Shown here piece by piece: positions 46,451 through 56,156 of a stretch of 64,000 bases of DNA. Source of the DNA: Epiperipatus broadwayi (Eukaryota > Onychophora > Udeonychophora > Euonychophora > Peripatidae). The notes under the pieces were generated by a model. That model searched no databases, had not been told where the DNA came from, and saw only the letters and a list, made by a program, of their open reading frames with translations. The translations under genes were made by a program, and so were the position numbers. Where the stretch lies: the NCBI GenBank assembly GCA_028023455.1, contig JAQFVV010000447.1, positions 250,001 to 314,000 on the forward strand, given 5' to 3'. How positions within the stretch are numbered: position 1 is the stretch's first letter; each line of letters opens with the position of its first letter.

Positions 46451-46910
46451 TTATTTTAATGTTAAAACAGGCAAAATTCTCCATACAGTAGTACAAACCA
46501 GAATTATCAATGGATGCCAGAAGGCTTGTGCATAAGGGATATTGGATAAATAGGGATTTTATGCACAAGCCTTCTGGCATCCATTGATTACTCTGGCTTG
46601 CAATGAGTGGCACTACTATATGGAGAGTTTTGCCTGATTTGATTATAGCTATGTTGGTTAGAACTTGGAAGTATACATCATCACATGATCTCAATTCTTT
46701 ATGCTTACACAACCTGTTAAACAGAGGCTAAACTCTCCATAGAGTAGTGCCACTCAGTATAATGGATTTTATATACAAACCTTTCTTGCATCCATTGATT
46801 AGGCTTGCATTGAGTGGCACTATAATATGGAGAATTTTGCCTGTTTTAACAGCTTGAGCAAGCATAAGAAATGGTGATCATGTGATGTTCAGTGGTTTAT
46901 TTTAATGTTA
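46451..46910. mobile_element. Fold-back family A element with two hairpins and 14-bp target duplication
   Basis: The insertion (46465-46896) is flanked by TTATTTTAATGTTA (46451-46464 and 46897-46910). It holds two consecutive fold-backs: 46468-46636 with AGGCAAAATTCTCCATACAG against its complement, and 46722-46850 with AGGCTAAACTCTCCATAGAG against CTATAATATGGAGAATTTTG. Between them is a family end (ATCATCACATGATCTCAATT) and on the far right another (GATCATGTGATGTTCAGTGG). So it is a dimer inserted as a unit. It lies just upstream of the RT motif of the surrounding RTE, whose frame resumes on either side. Confidence 0.9.
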
Positions 46911-47790
46911 TCATATAATGTAATAATTGTTGTTGCATTTTGATAAATATTCTTCACACGTATAACTTAAATATATATAATCACTGTAAATCAAATGAAT
47001 GACGAACTTTTTATCGATGTATTCAAGCGCTTTCAAAGGTCTAAGCCTTCATTTTCAAGAAGTAAACTATGCAAATTAGGGTGGACTAAATATGAAAATA
47101 AGGGTGGAATAGATCTAGATCTGCCACTTCTTAGATATGGCATAAAATGTCTCTTTTTTATTCATGGCATGTACGTCAGAGATGATATAACATGCCTCTT
47201 TCACTTTTCTTCACAATTTGTGCCGCTCTCTGCACATAATGTGAGGCTTGTCTGGCATGCACTGCTTTACAAATATATTTTTCTAACATACAGTTGAACA
47301 TTTTAGTAAATATTCTTCAGAATATGATAATATTTTGGATCCATATTTTATTGGTCCAAAACTTTAATCATTGTGGAATGCCTTTTTCTTAATATACAAA
47401 TCCATAGCATAATGGGAATTAATACTTATTGTTTTTTTCTATAACTTCTTTCAGTACATGGATGTAATACACCGTGCTAAAATCACTTAGATTCATCTCA
47501 TACTTTTGATTGATTTGAATTTGCTGTATCTTTTTTATCACATTTCTTAAAAATCAAGATTAATACTGCATTTTTCCAAGTATCTGGTACATTTTTATCA
47601 TTTAGTCATTTGGTATATAGTTTTGCAAGCAATTCTTTTATATTTCTTCACCTACTTTATAGATTGTCAGTAATAATTTTGTCATTTCCTGGAGTTATTC
47701 TTTTGTTCATAGATTTAATTTTGTGTCATCTCTTTATTTGAAATGCTCAGCAGTTTAGAAAATTTCCTTCCGCTTCTTCTTTTCATTGCT

Positions 47791-48012
47791 GAATTATATA
47801 TAATATACCATATACTCCATAATTTACACTTCACAATGCACTTTTAACATATGATTTTTTTTTTTTTTCAGTTAGAGGTGAGGTTTATAATAGTTCTGAT
47901 GATGACTGCTGGACAGTTGAAACTGTAAGCAAGATGAGATAAAATAAATCATATGTTAAAAGTGCATTGTGAAGTGTAAATTGTGTAGTATATGGTATAT
48001 TATATTCAATTT
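47791..48012. mobile_element. Palindromic insertion, 67-bp arms, inside the RTE
   Basis: Left arm 47791-47857 and right arm 47946-48012 are near-perfect reverse complements (AATTTACACTTCACAATGCA, CTTTTAACATATGATTT). The 88-base loop contains a T run and CTGATGATGACTGCTGGACA followed by GTTGAAACTG, a motif with the form of a hammerhead core. It interrupts the RT region of the minus-strand RTE, whose sequence continues on both sides. No target duplication could be fixed because the ends are AT-rich. Confidence 0.75.
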
Positions 48013-48254
48013 AGAAAATGTACATGGTTTTAAAGGTTGCATTATTTTATCTTTATTAGTACATAATTCTTTATAGAACTCTTCCATATAATTAGTTACG
48101 GCATCTCATTTTAAATAGTAATTATTCCACTTTTTTCTTAATCAACTTTTCTTCCTATTCCAAGATGTTCTTTTATACGTTGAAACTTCCATTGTCATCT
48201 ATAGCTTTCCTCATTAATTCATACTTAGAAGGATTTAAAATAGTTAATAATAAT

Positions 48255-48430
48255 ATAAAGTATACATTTATTAAACGCACATTGATTACGTAAGTAATAT
48301 TTACTGAGGCTGTAACCTCGAGAATATGCGTGTAAAATGCGATAGTAAGGACCTCTACAGGTGTTTAACCACAAGCTTACGCTCTTTTCTTCCATAGCGT
48401 AAGCTTGTGGTTAAACACCTGTAAAGAAGT
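48255..48430. mobile_element. Palindromic repeat family G, copy 1
   Basis: The unit starts ATTTATTAAACGCACATTGA, TTACGTAAGTAATATTTACT and GAGGCTGTAACCTCGAGAAT, and ends in a hairpin: ACAGGTGTTTAACCACAAGC, TTACGCT (48358-48384) with its exact complement at 48397-48424 around a 12-base loop. The first 110 bases are shared with copy 2 at 55980-56143, but the fold-back point differs. A possible short duplication, AAGTATA, flanks it. It interrupts the RTE. Confidence 0.75.
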
Positions 48431-49296
48431 ATATTAAATTTTTTTATACCATTTTACCGAATTTCACATATTCAATTCTTCTTAACGCATTATTTAAAAA
48501 TATTTTTATATTATTTTTTTTCTTCATACGTTGTCTTGTCACAGGTGAAAATTTACAGGTGAAATGCTTCTTTCTTTGTATCAACTATCTTTGTTGTGAT
48601 TTTTAATAGAATAGCAGTTATTTTATTATTGGTCTCAGTCACATCTAAACCATCTTCAAAGTCTGTTCATTATTTAAAACAATTTTCAAGTTTTGATTTT
48701 AGTTCATTGGAGTAATTTTGAAGGTTAGGAATATCAACCATCTTTCTTAATACTTTTTCTCTCTCGAGTTTTGCATTAACAAATATTCTACATTTCACTA
48801 AATTCATGATCATTTCCTGTGTTGAATCTATTAAGAACATTATCATACTTAAATAGATACAATCCAATTCTGCTTATCTTTATTTTTATGCTTCCATACT
48901 TATTTGTATCTAGTTTTTTTTAAGAGAAATAATTTTTCTTTTCCTGTAAAGTGTCCTCGCTTATTTCAATCACCACAACCAAATTCACCTGCATCACTTT
49001 TATCTTTCCAATTTTTTTCCAATTCTTGTGTTAAAATCTTATCAAAAGTCTTTCATTTCTTCATTACAATGAGAATTTGTTGGGACATAAACCTGAATTA
49101 TCTGCATTTGGTATCTATCGTTAAATTGAATAACTAACTTTGTCTTTCTGTCGGATGCACCATTAATCTTCACAATGTTGTTCTTCCACTTTTTATTTAT
49201 AAAGAATCCTACTTCACTTGCGCTTTCAATATTTGTGCCTTTGTAGTAAAGAACATATCCATCCACTATTCAAATCAATTTCCTCTTCACCTTTTC

Positions 49297-49708
49297 TTCT
49301 AACTTCTAAACATCACATGATCACCATTCTTTATGCTTTTACAAGCTGTTTACATGCAGAGGGGCAAAACTCTCCATACAATAGCACCACTCAGTGCAAT
49401 CCAGAGTAATCAATGGATGCAGGAATATTTCTACATAAAATCCCTATCTAGTGCCTACTCATCCAACATCCACAGACTAGTTTCTAACTTGTGGTTTCCT
49501 ACTCATCCAATATCTCCAGACTAATTTCTAGCTCGTGACTCCTAACTGATGAAAGCCACAAGTTAGAAACTTGTCTGTGGATGTTGGATGAGTATGCACT
49601 AGATAGAAGTTTTATGTACAAACCTTCCTGCATCCATTGATTACTCTGGATTGCACTGAGAGGTGCTACTGTATGGAGAGTTTTGCCTCTATGGGTTTTT
49701 CTAACTTC
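49297..49708. mobile_element. Fold-back family A element inside the RTE endonuclease
   Basis: The insertion (49307-49698) starts with TAAACATCACATGATCACCA and has arms GGGGCAAAACTCTCCATACA (about 49361) and TGTATGGAGAGTTTTGCCTC (about 49671), with the intervening CTACTCATCCAACATCCACA and its complement pairing. Direct repeats TTCTAACTTC flank it (49297-49306 and 49699-49708). On the minus strand, the RTE endonuclease reads CEVR-like residues on one side and EVRRKGEEEIDLNSG on the other, so the insert sits in the middle of the domain. CTGATGAAAGCCACAAGTTA followed by GAAAC is in the centre. Confidence 0.85.
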
Positions 49709-49825
49709 ACAAGGTCCAACAATGACTTATTTAATATTAAAGAGTTCCTTTTTCTAATTCTTACCATCTTTCATCTCTTGAATATGATTTTCAGTTCTAG
49801 GTTGCTAAGTAAAAGGTCCTAATGG

Positions 49826-50329
49826 ACATACAAAATTAGCATTTAATAAAAAGTATCTGTGTTTTTAGTTTTCAAATAAATCATTGATATATAACATTTT
49901 AATTATTTAATATACCAATTTATCACATTTTATTTCAAGTATAATATAGCTTTAAACAATAATTTTAAATATTTGTTAAGTCGGAAAATTGATCTATGAA
50001 TTCCCAATAATTATCTCATGAATGCTCAGGGACTTACCACATTTTCAGAATCACTGGCTAGACAATTGCTTTAATTGAATAGGTTCACTATGTTCATTTT
50101 ATTTATTTGAATATTTAATTAAAGGTATAGTTAAAGCAGTCTTCATAAATTGGGCAGAGGATTTCAAATGCAAGCTGAAACTGATATAGATAAATGTTGA
50201 CCATAAAGTCAAACATGATTCAAATTTGACTTAATTAACATCATTGATTAAGAAAAGCACTATATACCCACAACTTAATGAGCCTATAATCAGGATACTA
50301 TTTAAAATTAATATTTGAATAAAGATGCC
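49826..50329. other. AT-rich sequence upstream of the RTE
   Basis: No gene or repeat recognised. The junction with the RTE 5' end near 49.8 kb is not sharp. Confidence 0.35.
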
Positions 50330-50590
50330 TGCTATGGACTAATGTTAATGCTTCCATCTGCTGTGCCTATAACTTGGGTTTGAACGCAAGCCAAATAGGT
50401 TTAAACACTTTTCAAACAAGTTTAGAATTTTTTTTTTCACGCAGCTAATTTATAGCCACCTTAAATGTGTATTTAGTTATTCTTCGTTAAAAGGTTAAAA
50501 AAGAAATGGAAAAACATTCAAATCTTGGCAATTATTAAGTCTGGTGAATACTATATTTACTTCACATTCTCAATGAAGAATTATTGGAAT
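50330..50590 (+). repeat. tRNA-derived SINE, family D (copy 5)
   Basis: GCTATGGACTAATGTTAATG gives an A-box-like head and GGGTTTGAACGCAAGCC a B-box. The body has the ACACTTTTCAAACAAGTTTA block, the GTGTATTTAGTTATTCTTCG block and a TCTGGTGAATACTATATTTA block. This is the copy with the clearest tRNA-like head. Confidence 0.65.
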
Positions 50591-50644
50591 GACTTTGTTT
50601 TTCATTGGGTATTTAAAATCTACTTTACTTTTATGTAATGTATG

Positions 50645-50935
50645 CAGGATTCAAACTCAGACTTTCACATGACCCTCAACTTTCCATGCCATCTCATATT
50701 GTTGACCCAACTGATCACACACATATTGAAAAGATAAATGTGTGTGATCAGTTGGGTCGGCAATATGAGATGGCATGGAGGGTTGAGACGCGTGTGAAAG
50801 TCTGAGTTTGAATCCCGCATACATTACATATATCACATGATCATTGATTACTCTGTTTAGCACAGGGTGGCACTACTGTATGGGGAATTTTGCCTTTGTT
50901 TACATTACATATATATATGCAGGTTTAAGACAGAG
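50645..50935. repeat. SINE family E head, 90-bp-arm palindrome
   Basis: The tRNA-like end of family E is present twice in opposite orientations around a 15-base loop: left arm about 50640-50728 (AACTCAGACTTTCACATGAC, CATGCCATCTCATATTGTTG) and right arm 50744-50827 with TGTGTGTGATCAGTTGGGTC and the B-box GAGTTTGAATCCCGC. The SINE tail continues after a 69-bp family A insertion to TATATGCAGGTTTAAGAC near 50930. Only the terminal 90 bases of the SINE were copied back. Confidence 0.8.
50822..50914 (+). mobile_element. Minimal family A element, 69 bp, with 12-bp target duplication
   Basis: The insertion (50834-50902) is flanked by CATTACATATAT (50822-50833 and 50903-50914). It consists of the unique end CACATGATC joined to ATTGATTACTCTGTTTAGCA, CAGGGTGGCACTACTGTATG and GGGAATTTTGCCTTTGTTTA. 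There is no fold-back. It shows the smallest mobile form and confirms both ends of the family. Confidence 0.85.
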
Positions 50936-51804
50936 ATATTTTAAATACTTTCTCCAGCTAAGCATTTACCACAAAGCTTGTTGAGGAATTGGCAATCCTC
51001 ATTGTTTATAACTTACAAGCTTAAGAGTATAGGGTAATGTGATCTATGACTCTTATTTTGACTATTTGTATAGTGTATTAATTTACTTTTATATGTATAA
51101 ATTATTTGACAAATGACCAATTATAGATAAACTGTTGTTATAGTATTTAAAATAAATCAATCTACAATATGTATTATAAATTTAGTTATTTCACATATTA
51201 TGTTATAGATTTATTTAGTTATTGTAATTATATGGAATTCTATTTTCTTTTGATATTGTATCTTATTTATTTATAATGACATTGCTATTGTATATTATTA
51301 TTCTAATATGTTTTAATGCTATGATATGATCTTAAATGTTAGATAGATATCTAAATAATTTACACATTCATTTTGTTAAATTCTGTTATAAAGTTTATGC
51401 CTCTGTCCATATATATATATATGTAAATAAAATAAAATGTCCATTATGAAATAAACATTGTAATAAATAATAATGAATCTAAAATAATATAATAGTAATA
51501 AAAGTACTGTTATTTGCTATATTGTCATTGTTGTATTTATTACTATAAATATTTCAGAAATTGGTAATAGCTATATGGTTACCAAAGTAATTCCTACAGT
51601 AACAAAGCTTATTAAAACAACTGAATATCAGCAATCTAAAACAACCTCTGTATAATCCATGTTTTATTTATATAGATTCCCTTGACAGCAGAATGAGAGT
51701 ATTCCATTTGTTTATTAAGCTTTGGCTGTTATCTTGTGAATTCTATATATTTTTATATCTTTGCAGACAATTTTAAAAACTAGGAAATATCAAGAACTAT
51801 TTAT
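50936..51804. other. AT-rich sequence, no gene recognised
   Basis: Very AT-rich with a TA microsatellite at about 51409-51422 and CTAATAT/ATTATT repeats. No exon or transposon ends seen. Confidence 0.4.
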
Positions 51805-52330
51805 TCCTGTAGTGAAACTTTCACTCCTCTCATGCAAGGTAGAGACTGGTTTGCAAATAGAAACAAGTCCCTACTTTGCATGAGAGTGGTGTAGTGAAAA
51901 TCATACTACAGAAATATTATTCATTATTGGATAATTTCTAATCTAATGAATGTCTAATAAAAATAATTAATATACTTCTATTAAGTGGTTTGCGTCAAAG
52001 CTGTGAGTGCAGCACGTTTAATATATCAATTAAACTGTAATAATTTGCTATCTATATATACTGAACAATGATAAGGATATGTCCAAGAGATTGTGGTCCG
52101 GGCCAACTGATGAGTGCTGGTTCAACACAAAATGTGCATCTTGGGAGTCATACATCTTTTTCACATATCTTTGGTCATATGTTTATAATTACATTTTCTA
52201 CAAGTTGGATAGAAACCAGTCCCTATCTTGCATAAGAGTGATGTAAAGGAAATTACACTTCAGAAATATTATTCATTATTGGATAATCTCTAGTCTAATG
52301 AATGACTAATAAAAATTATTACTATTAATT
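51805..52330 (+). repeat. SINE-like family F, two adjacent parts with hairpin
   Basis: 51805-51910 is a fold-back (CTGTAGTGAAACTTTCACTC and CTCTCATGCAAGGTAGAGACT with its complement across a 20-base loop). It is followed by a + unit with ATTCATTATTGGATAATTTC, TATTAAGTGGTTTGCGTCAA, GAACAATGATAAGGATATGT, and the core CCAACTGATGAGTGCTGGTT. A second partial copy of the tail (GTCCCTATCTTGCATAAGAG to GACTAATAAAAATTATT) ends at 52330. No clear target duplication. Confidence 0.65.
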
Positions 52331-52864
52331 TTTTTTTCTTTTCATGCATCCTCTCATCCAGAATTGTTTTTTTCATATCTTTGTTGATTCTTTTAAAAAA
52401 AAAAAATTACACATCCCAACTTAGAGATAATTAAAATTGGAAGATTATTGGATTTATCTAGAAGATTGATATCTGAAACAAAATTCTGTATCTATTTTGG
52501 ATTCTAATTTTGAATCAATTGCATCATGGGACTTTTTCATCATTACTAATATCATTTTATTACTGTTTTATTTTCATTAGCAGCTTCTCATTACTGAATA
52601 TGATCATTCTGTTTTCAGAAAGAAATGTGAGACAAAGAACAGAAAAATAAAGATAAATTTTGTGCTGATTTTGCAAATTAGTCCATGAATCATGAATGTG
52701 TCAACCTATTATGATATGCTGGTTCTTTAGTTTGTTTATTTGGCATCTTACGATACTTTCTTTTAAATTTTTCTACAAGAGCAGATCTTTTTATTTTCTA
52801 CTGCCTTTTATAGTAAGCATGAGTAATCAGTGCTACTAGTAGCACCATTTAATCCTATTCCCAG

Positions 52865-54135
52865 ATCGGTTTCTGACTTCTGCTTTTATCAGTGAAGACA
52901 TTAAATTCGAAGTAGGGACAATGCAGTTGTACATCTTGTGTGTTTCCCATCAGTGTCTTTTTTATTATCAATATAATAACCAGAAATTAAAAGAAAAAAT
53001 TTAAGAATTAGAACCCAAGTCAACAGCAAACGGGTTTTTTTTTTTTGGAATGACTCCAATACTTTTTCCAATTGTGTTTTTCTATTCCATTCCAACTTCA
53101 AAGAGAGAATCCATGATGCATCTCTATAATATCCCTGAAGTAATCTTTATATTGTAAATGAGGTTGACCTCACCTGGGAAAACTGTATTAATTCACTATA
53201 AAATATTTTACTAGAAATTATATTACATGTCAACAAGGAGCTTTGGATCTTGGAACAGTACAATTAGATCTTTAGGATATAATGCACCTTCCCTCTGATA
53301 CAATCATTTACCTTTCTGCGTAACCATCAAATTATTAGCCCAAAATTTAAAAACTTTATAAATGTTTTAAATCTAAATCAACTTGCTTGTATAATCACAT
53401 AGATCTGAAGCTTACGATTAGTAACATAGAGATGTGAAGAAAAAAATATACTGCTAAAACAACTGAAGTCATATGATGGAGTCATGTGTATTTTATTGCC
53501 TTGATAGAAAATCCACTTCTCACTCCCATATAGCAAATTTAGCAGAATAATGAACCTATAATACAAATATTATATTTGAAATAATCATTTCACTATGATT
53601 ATCTTTTAACTTGCAAGTGTTTTGGCCTTTATCAGTACATCTTCTCTATGTCCATCATATCACAACCATCTACCAAGATTAGTAAACTCAGTCTATCCTG
53701 TCATACTACGTATGCATTTTGTGAGCAATCTTTGCTTATCAGATGGATTGGAGATATCAATCATCTGAACCTCCATTCCTATGTTGTCAGTTTGATATCT
53801 TTCATCATACCACTCTCAAACAAGGTGATGGCTCATTTTTATTAACACCTTAAGGAAGGGAACAAATAGACATTGCACTATAGATTTACTTGTTTAATGC
53901 AAAGGCAGTACAGTATAGTGATGTAAATTGTATTTTATATATTTTGGAGATTGTCCTTTGAAGTGATAAGAGTGGCACAATCATCAACATACTCAAAGTT
54001 TTCATTTCTGTTTGAATTAATTCTTAATGAGAACTCCAAACATCTATATTACATCTTGATGCTGCATTAAGTCAGCGATAGATTATTCTAAAAATCACTA
54101 ATATAAAAAGCAGAGACAAAGTTAAAGCTGTTTCA
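52865..54135 (-). pseudogene. LINE reverse transcriptase relic
   Basis: Minus-strand frames, much broken, keep a LTLSLLFILVIF-like block (the PLLF region of RT motif 4) near 54080, FEYVDDCATLI (YVDD at 53980-53991) and, downstream, ILLNLLYGSEKWIF near 53509-53541, the LLYGSE..W block found after the RT in several LINE clades. Near 52868-52900 the sequence CACTGATAAAAGCAGAAGTC followed by AGAAACC resembles the hammerhead-like core of other repeats here. The clade is not settled; it is distinct from the RTE and the SGNH LINE. Confidence 0.6.
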
Positions 54136-54189
54136 CACCCCTATTTAAAATTAATTTTCATTTGAAATTTTTGATTTTCTATCAGCAGT

Positions 54190-55040
54190 AATATCTTTTT
54201 AATGAATAATATTTCTGTAGTGTAATTTTCATTACACCACTCTCATGCAAGATAGGGCCTGATTTCTATCCACTTTTAAAACCTTATGGAGGGATGTAAT
54301 CATAAACGTATGACCAAAGACACGTGGAAAATATGTAAGAACCTGAAGATGCACATTTTGTGTTGAACCAGCACTCATCAGTTCACAATCTCTTTACACA
54401 TATCTTTATCATTCTTCAGTATATATAGATAGACAATTACTACAGTTTAATTGTTAAATGTCAAAATTACTGCCCTCATAACTTTGACGTAACCCACTTG
54501 ACGGAAGTACCTTAACATTGTTTATTAGTCTTTCATTAAACTAGAGATTATCCATGTAATGAATAATATTCCTGTAGTGAGAGTGGCATAGTGAAAATTA
54601 AATTACAGAAATATTATTCGTTGTCAGATAATCTCTAGTCTAATGAATGATTAATAAAAATTATTAATATACTTCTTTTAAGTGGGTTGTGTCAGAGTTG
54701 TGAGGGCCGTAAGTTTAACGGGTATCACTTAACTGTAGTAATTGTCTAGCTATATATAATGAACAATGATAAAGTAATGTAAAAGAAATTGTGATCTGGA
54801 CCAATTGATGAAAGCTGGTGCAGCACATAATGTGAATCTTGGGGATCGTACATCTTTTTCACATGCCTTTCGTGATATGTTTATGATTACGCTCCTTCAC
54901 AAGGTGTTAAAAGTGAATAGAAACCAGTTCCTGCCTTATATGAGAGTGGAATAGTGAAAATTAAACTAGAGAAATATTATTCATTAAGTGGATAATCTCT
55001 AGTCTAATGAATGACTAATAAAAATTATTAGTAATATTTT
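54190..55040. repeat. SINE-like family F head-to-head palindrome, about 850 bp
   Basis: A minus-strand copy (54195-54573) meets a plus-strand copy (54574-55038). Both carry, in mirror order, the GCATGAGAGTGG-type block, the central core (TTGAACCAGCACTCATCAGT and CCAATTGATGAAAGCTGGTG), the AACAATGATAAAG block, the AAGTGGGTTGTGTCAGAGTT block and the TAATGAATGACTAATAAAAA end. Arms are diverged by perhaps 10 percent, so it is older than the 31-kb palindrome. Confidence 0.7.
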
Positions 55041-55966
55041 TTCTCTCTTTACCATAATGTAGTAGCTGTGAAGTAAGAATTAACTCCTATGGATGATCAA
55101 ATCATTTAAAAAAATTGTGCAATATCATTAAACAACATTTTTTTAATGTTATAATAATAACAAATCAGCATACACCCAAATTAAACCCAGTCAGAAACAT
55201 ACACTGCTGCCATATAGTGTAAACTTGAGTAATCATTGATTACTAACACTTAAAATCTCTATCATTATTTGAATCTCCATCTATCAATGCTACGTGATCA
55301 AATGTTTTTATTACAAATTCGTTAAATGTTTAATTTTTTTAATACTATCTGCCCTCAGCATTTTACAATATAACATCTATTTCTTTCTTCGACTATCATT
55401 AGTCTGAAATCTCTGGTTCCAGGCTTTTTTTGAATTTCAGTGATGCTTTAATGATGTAGCTTTTCTCTACTTTTTGATGGAGTAGTTGGATTTGATGTAA
55501 TAAAAATATAAATAATCAGTTCAATAAATCTTTAACCTCTGAATTCTGTTTCTCAAAAAAGGGGGAAAGGGTGACAAGTTTTGGCACTGCTGTACAAATT
55601 GGCTGGAATATCTTGACTGTTGTTATAGTCCTCTTCCCCAGCATTGTAACTCCAAACCTTAGTAAAAATCTAAATAAACGTTAATTTTGTTATTTCCATT
55701 ATCTAAAAAATGAAATATCTAAGTGCCTTATTTGCATATTGTGCCTCATTTACATATTATATCATATCAATTATATATGCTTACCGGTACTGCATAATTT
55801 TATTCAGCACTATGATTCTGGCAGTGTTTTGCCAAAAGCTGGGTCAGTGTAATTAATTAATGTTTATTATTTGTACATTTTCATCTGAACTCTTAAGTCA
55901 ACAAGAGCTTTAAAATTATTTATAGCTTTGTATATATATACTATTAACAGCAATATTGGTTTTCCT
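55041..55966. other. Sequence with a family A fragment, no gene recognised
   Basis: Near 55200-55245 CACTGCTGCCATATAGTGTA followed by AACTTGAGTAATCATTGATT is a diverged arm of family A. A GC-richer patch at about 55555-55640 has no recognised motif. A TA microsatellite is near 55930. Confidence 0.4.
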
Positions 55967-56156
55967 CTTGTATGTATATAAATTTATTAAACGTACATTG
56001 ATTACGTAGTAATATTTACTGAGGCTATAACCTCGATAATATGCGTATAAAATGCGATAGTAGGGACCTCTACAGGTGTTTTAGAGATCCTACTATCGCA
56101 TTTTATACGCATATTATCGAGGTTATAGCCTCAGTAAATATTACTTGTATGTATAT
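55967..56156. mobile_element. Palindromic repeat family G, copy 2, with 13-bp target duplication
   Basis: The insertion (55980-56143) is flanked by CTTGTATGTATAT (55967-55979 and 56144-56156). It begins AAATTTATTAAACGTACATT, GATTACGTAG and then TAATATTTACTGAGGCTATA, which returns as an exact complement (56084-56143) after a loop with CTCTACAGGTGTTTTAGAG. The right end of the element is thus the complement of an internal point of its left half. Together with copy 1 this shows one sequence folding back at two different positions. Confidence 0.9.

Larger units (their letters stand above)
45640..49825 (-). mobile_element. Near-complete RTE-type LINE, interrupted by nested insertions
   Basis: Minus-strand order: endonuclease N-terminus (about 49825-49042) with EIDLNSG, GYVLYYKGTN and VGFFINKKWKNNI blocks and the IIQVYVPTNSH strand; endonuclease end and RT start (about 48870-48650); an NNKTPGNDKI-like RT block near 47680 and KNAVLILIF near 47560; SPKLFIA.LQKLFCGLKWE and YLSHLEIANNMVI near 46440-46310; and the RTE C-terminal tail to a (GAT)n end near 45640. 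The catalytic FADD is replaced by IANN. Inserts at 46465-46896, 47791-48012, 48255-48430 and 49307-49698 break it. It is dead but a useful dated host for those inserts. Confidence 0.8.

Noticed and set aside
46995-47297. Plus-strand open frame of 100 codons
   Set aside because: It lies antisense to the RT region of the minus-strand RTE and its peptide matches nothing I recognise.
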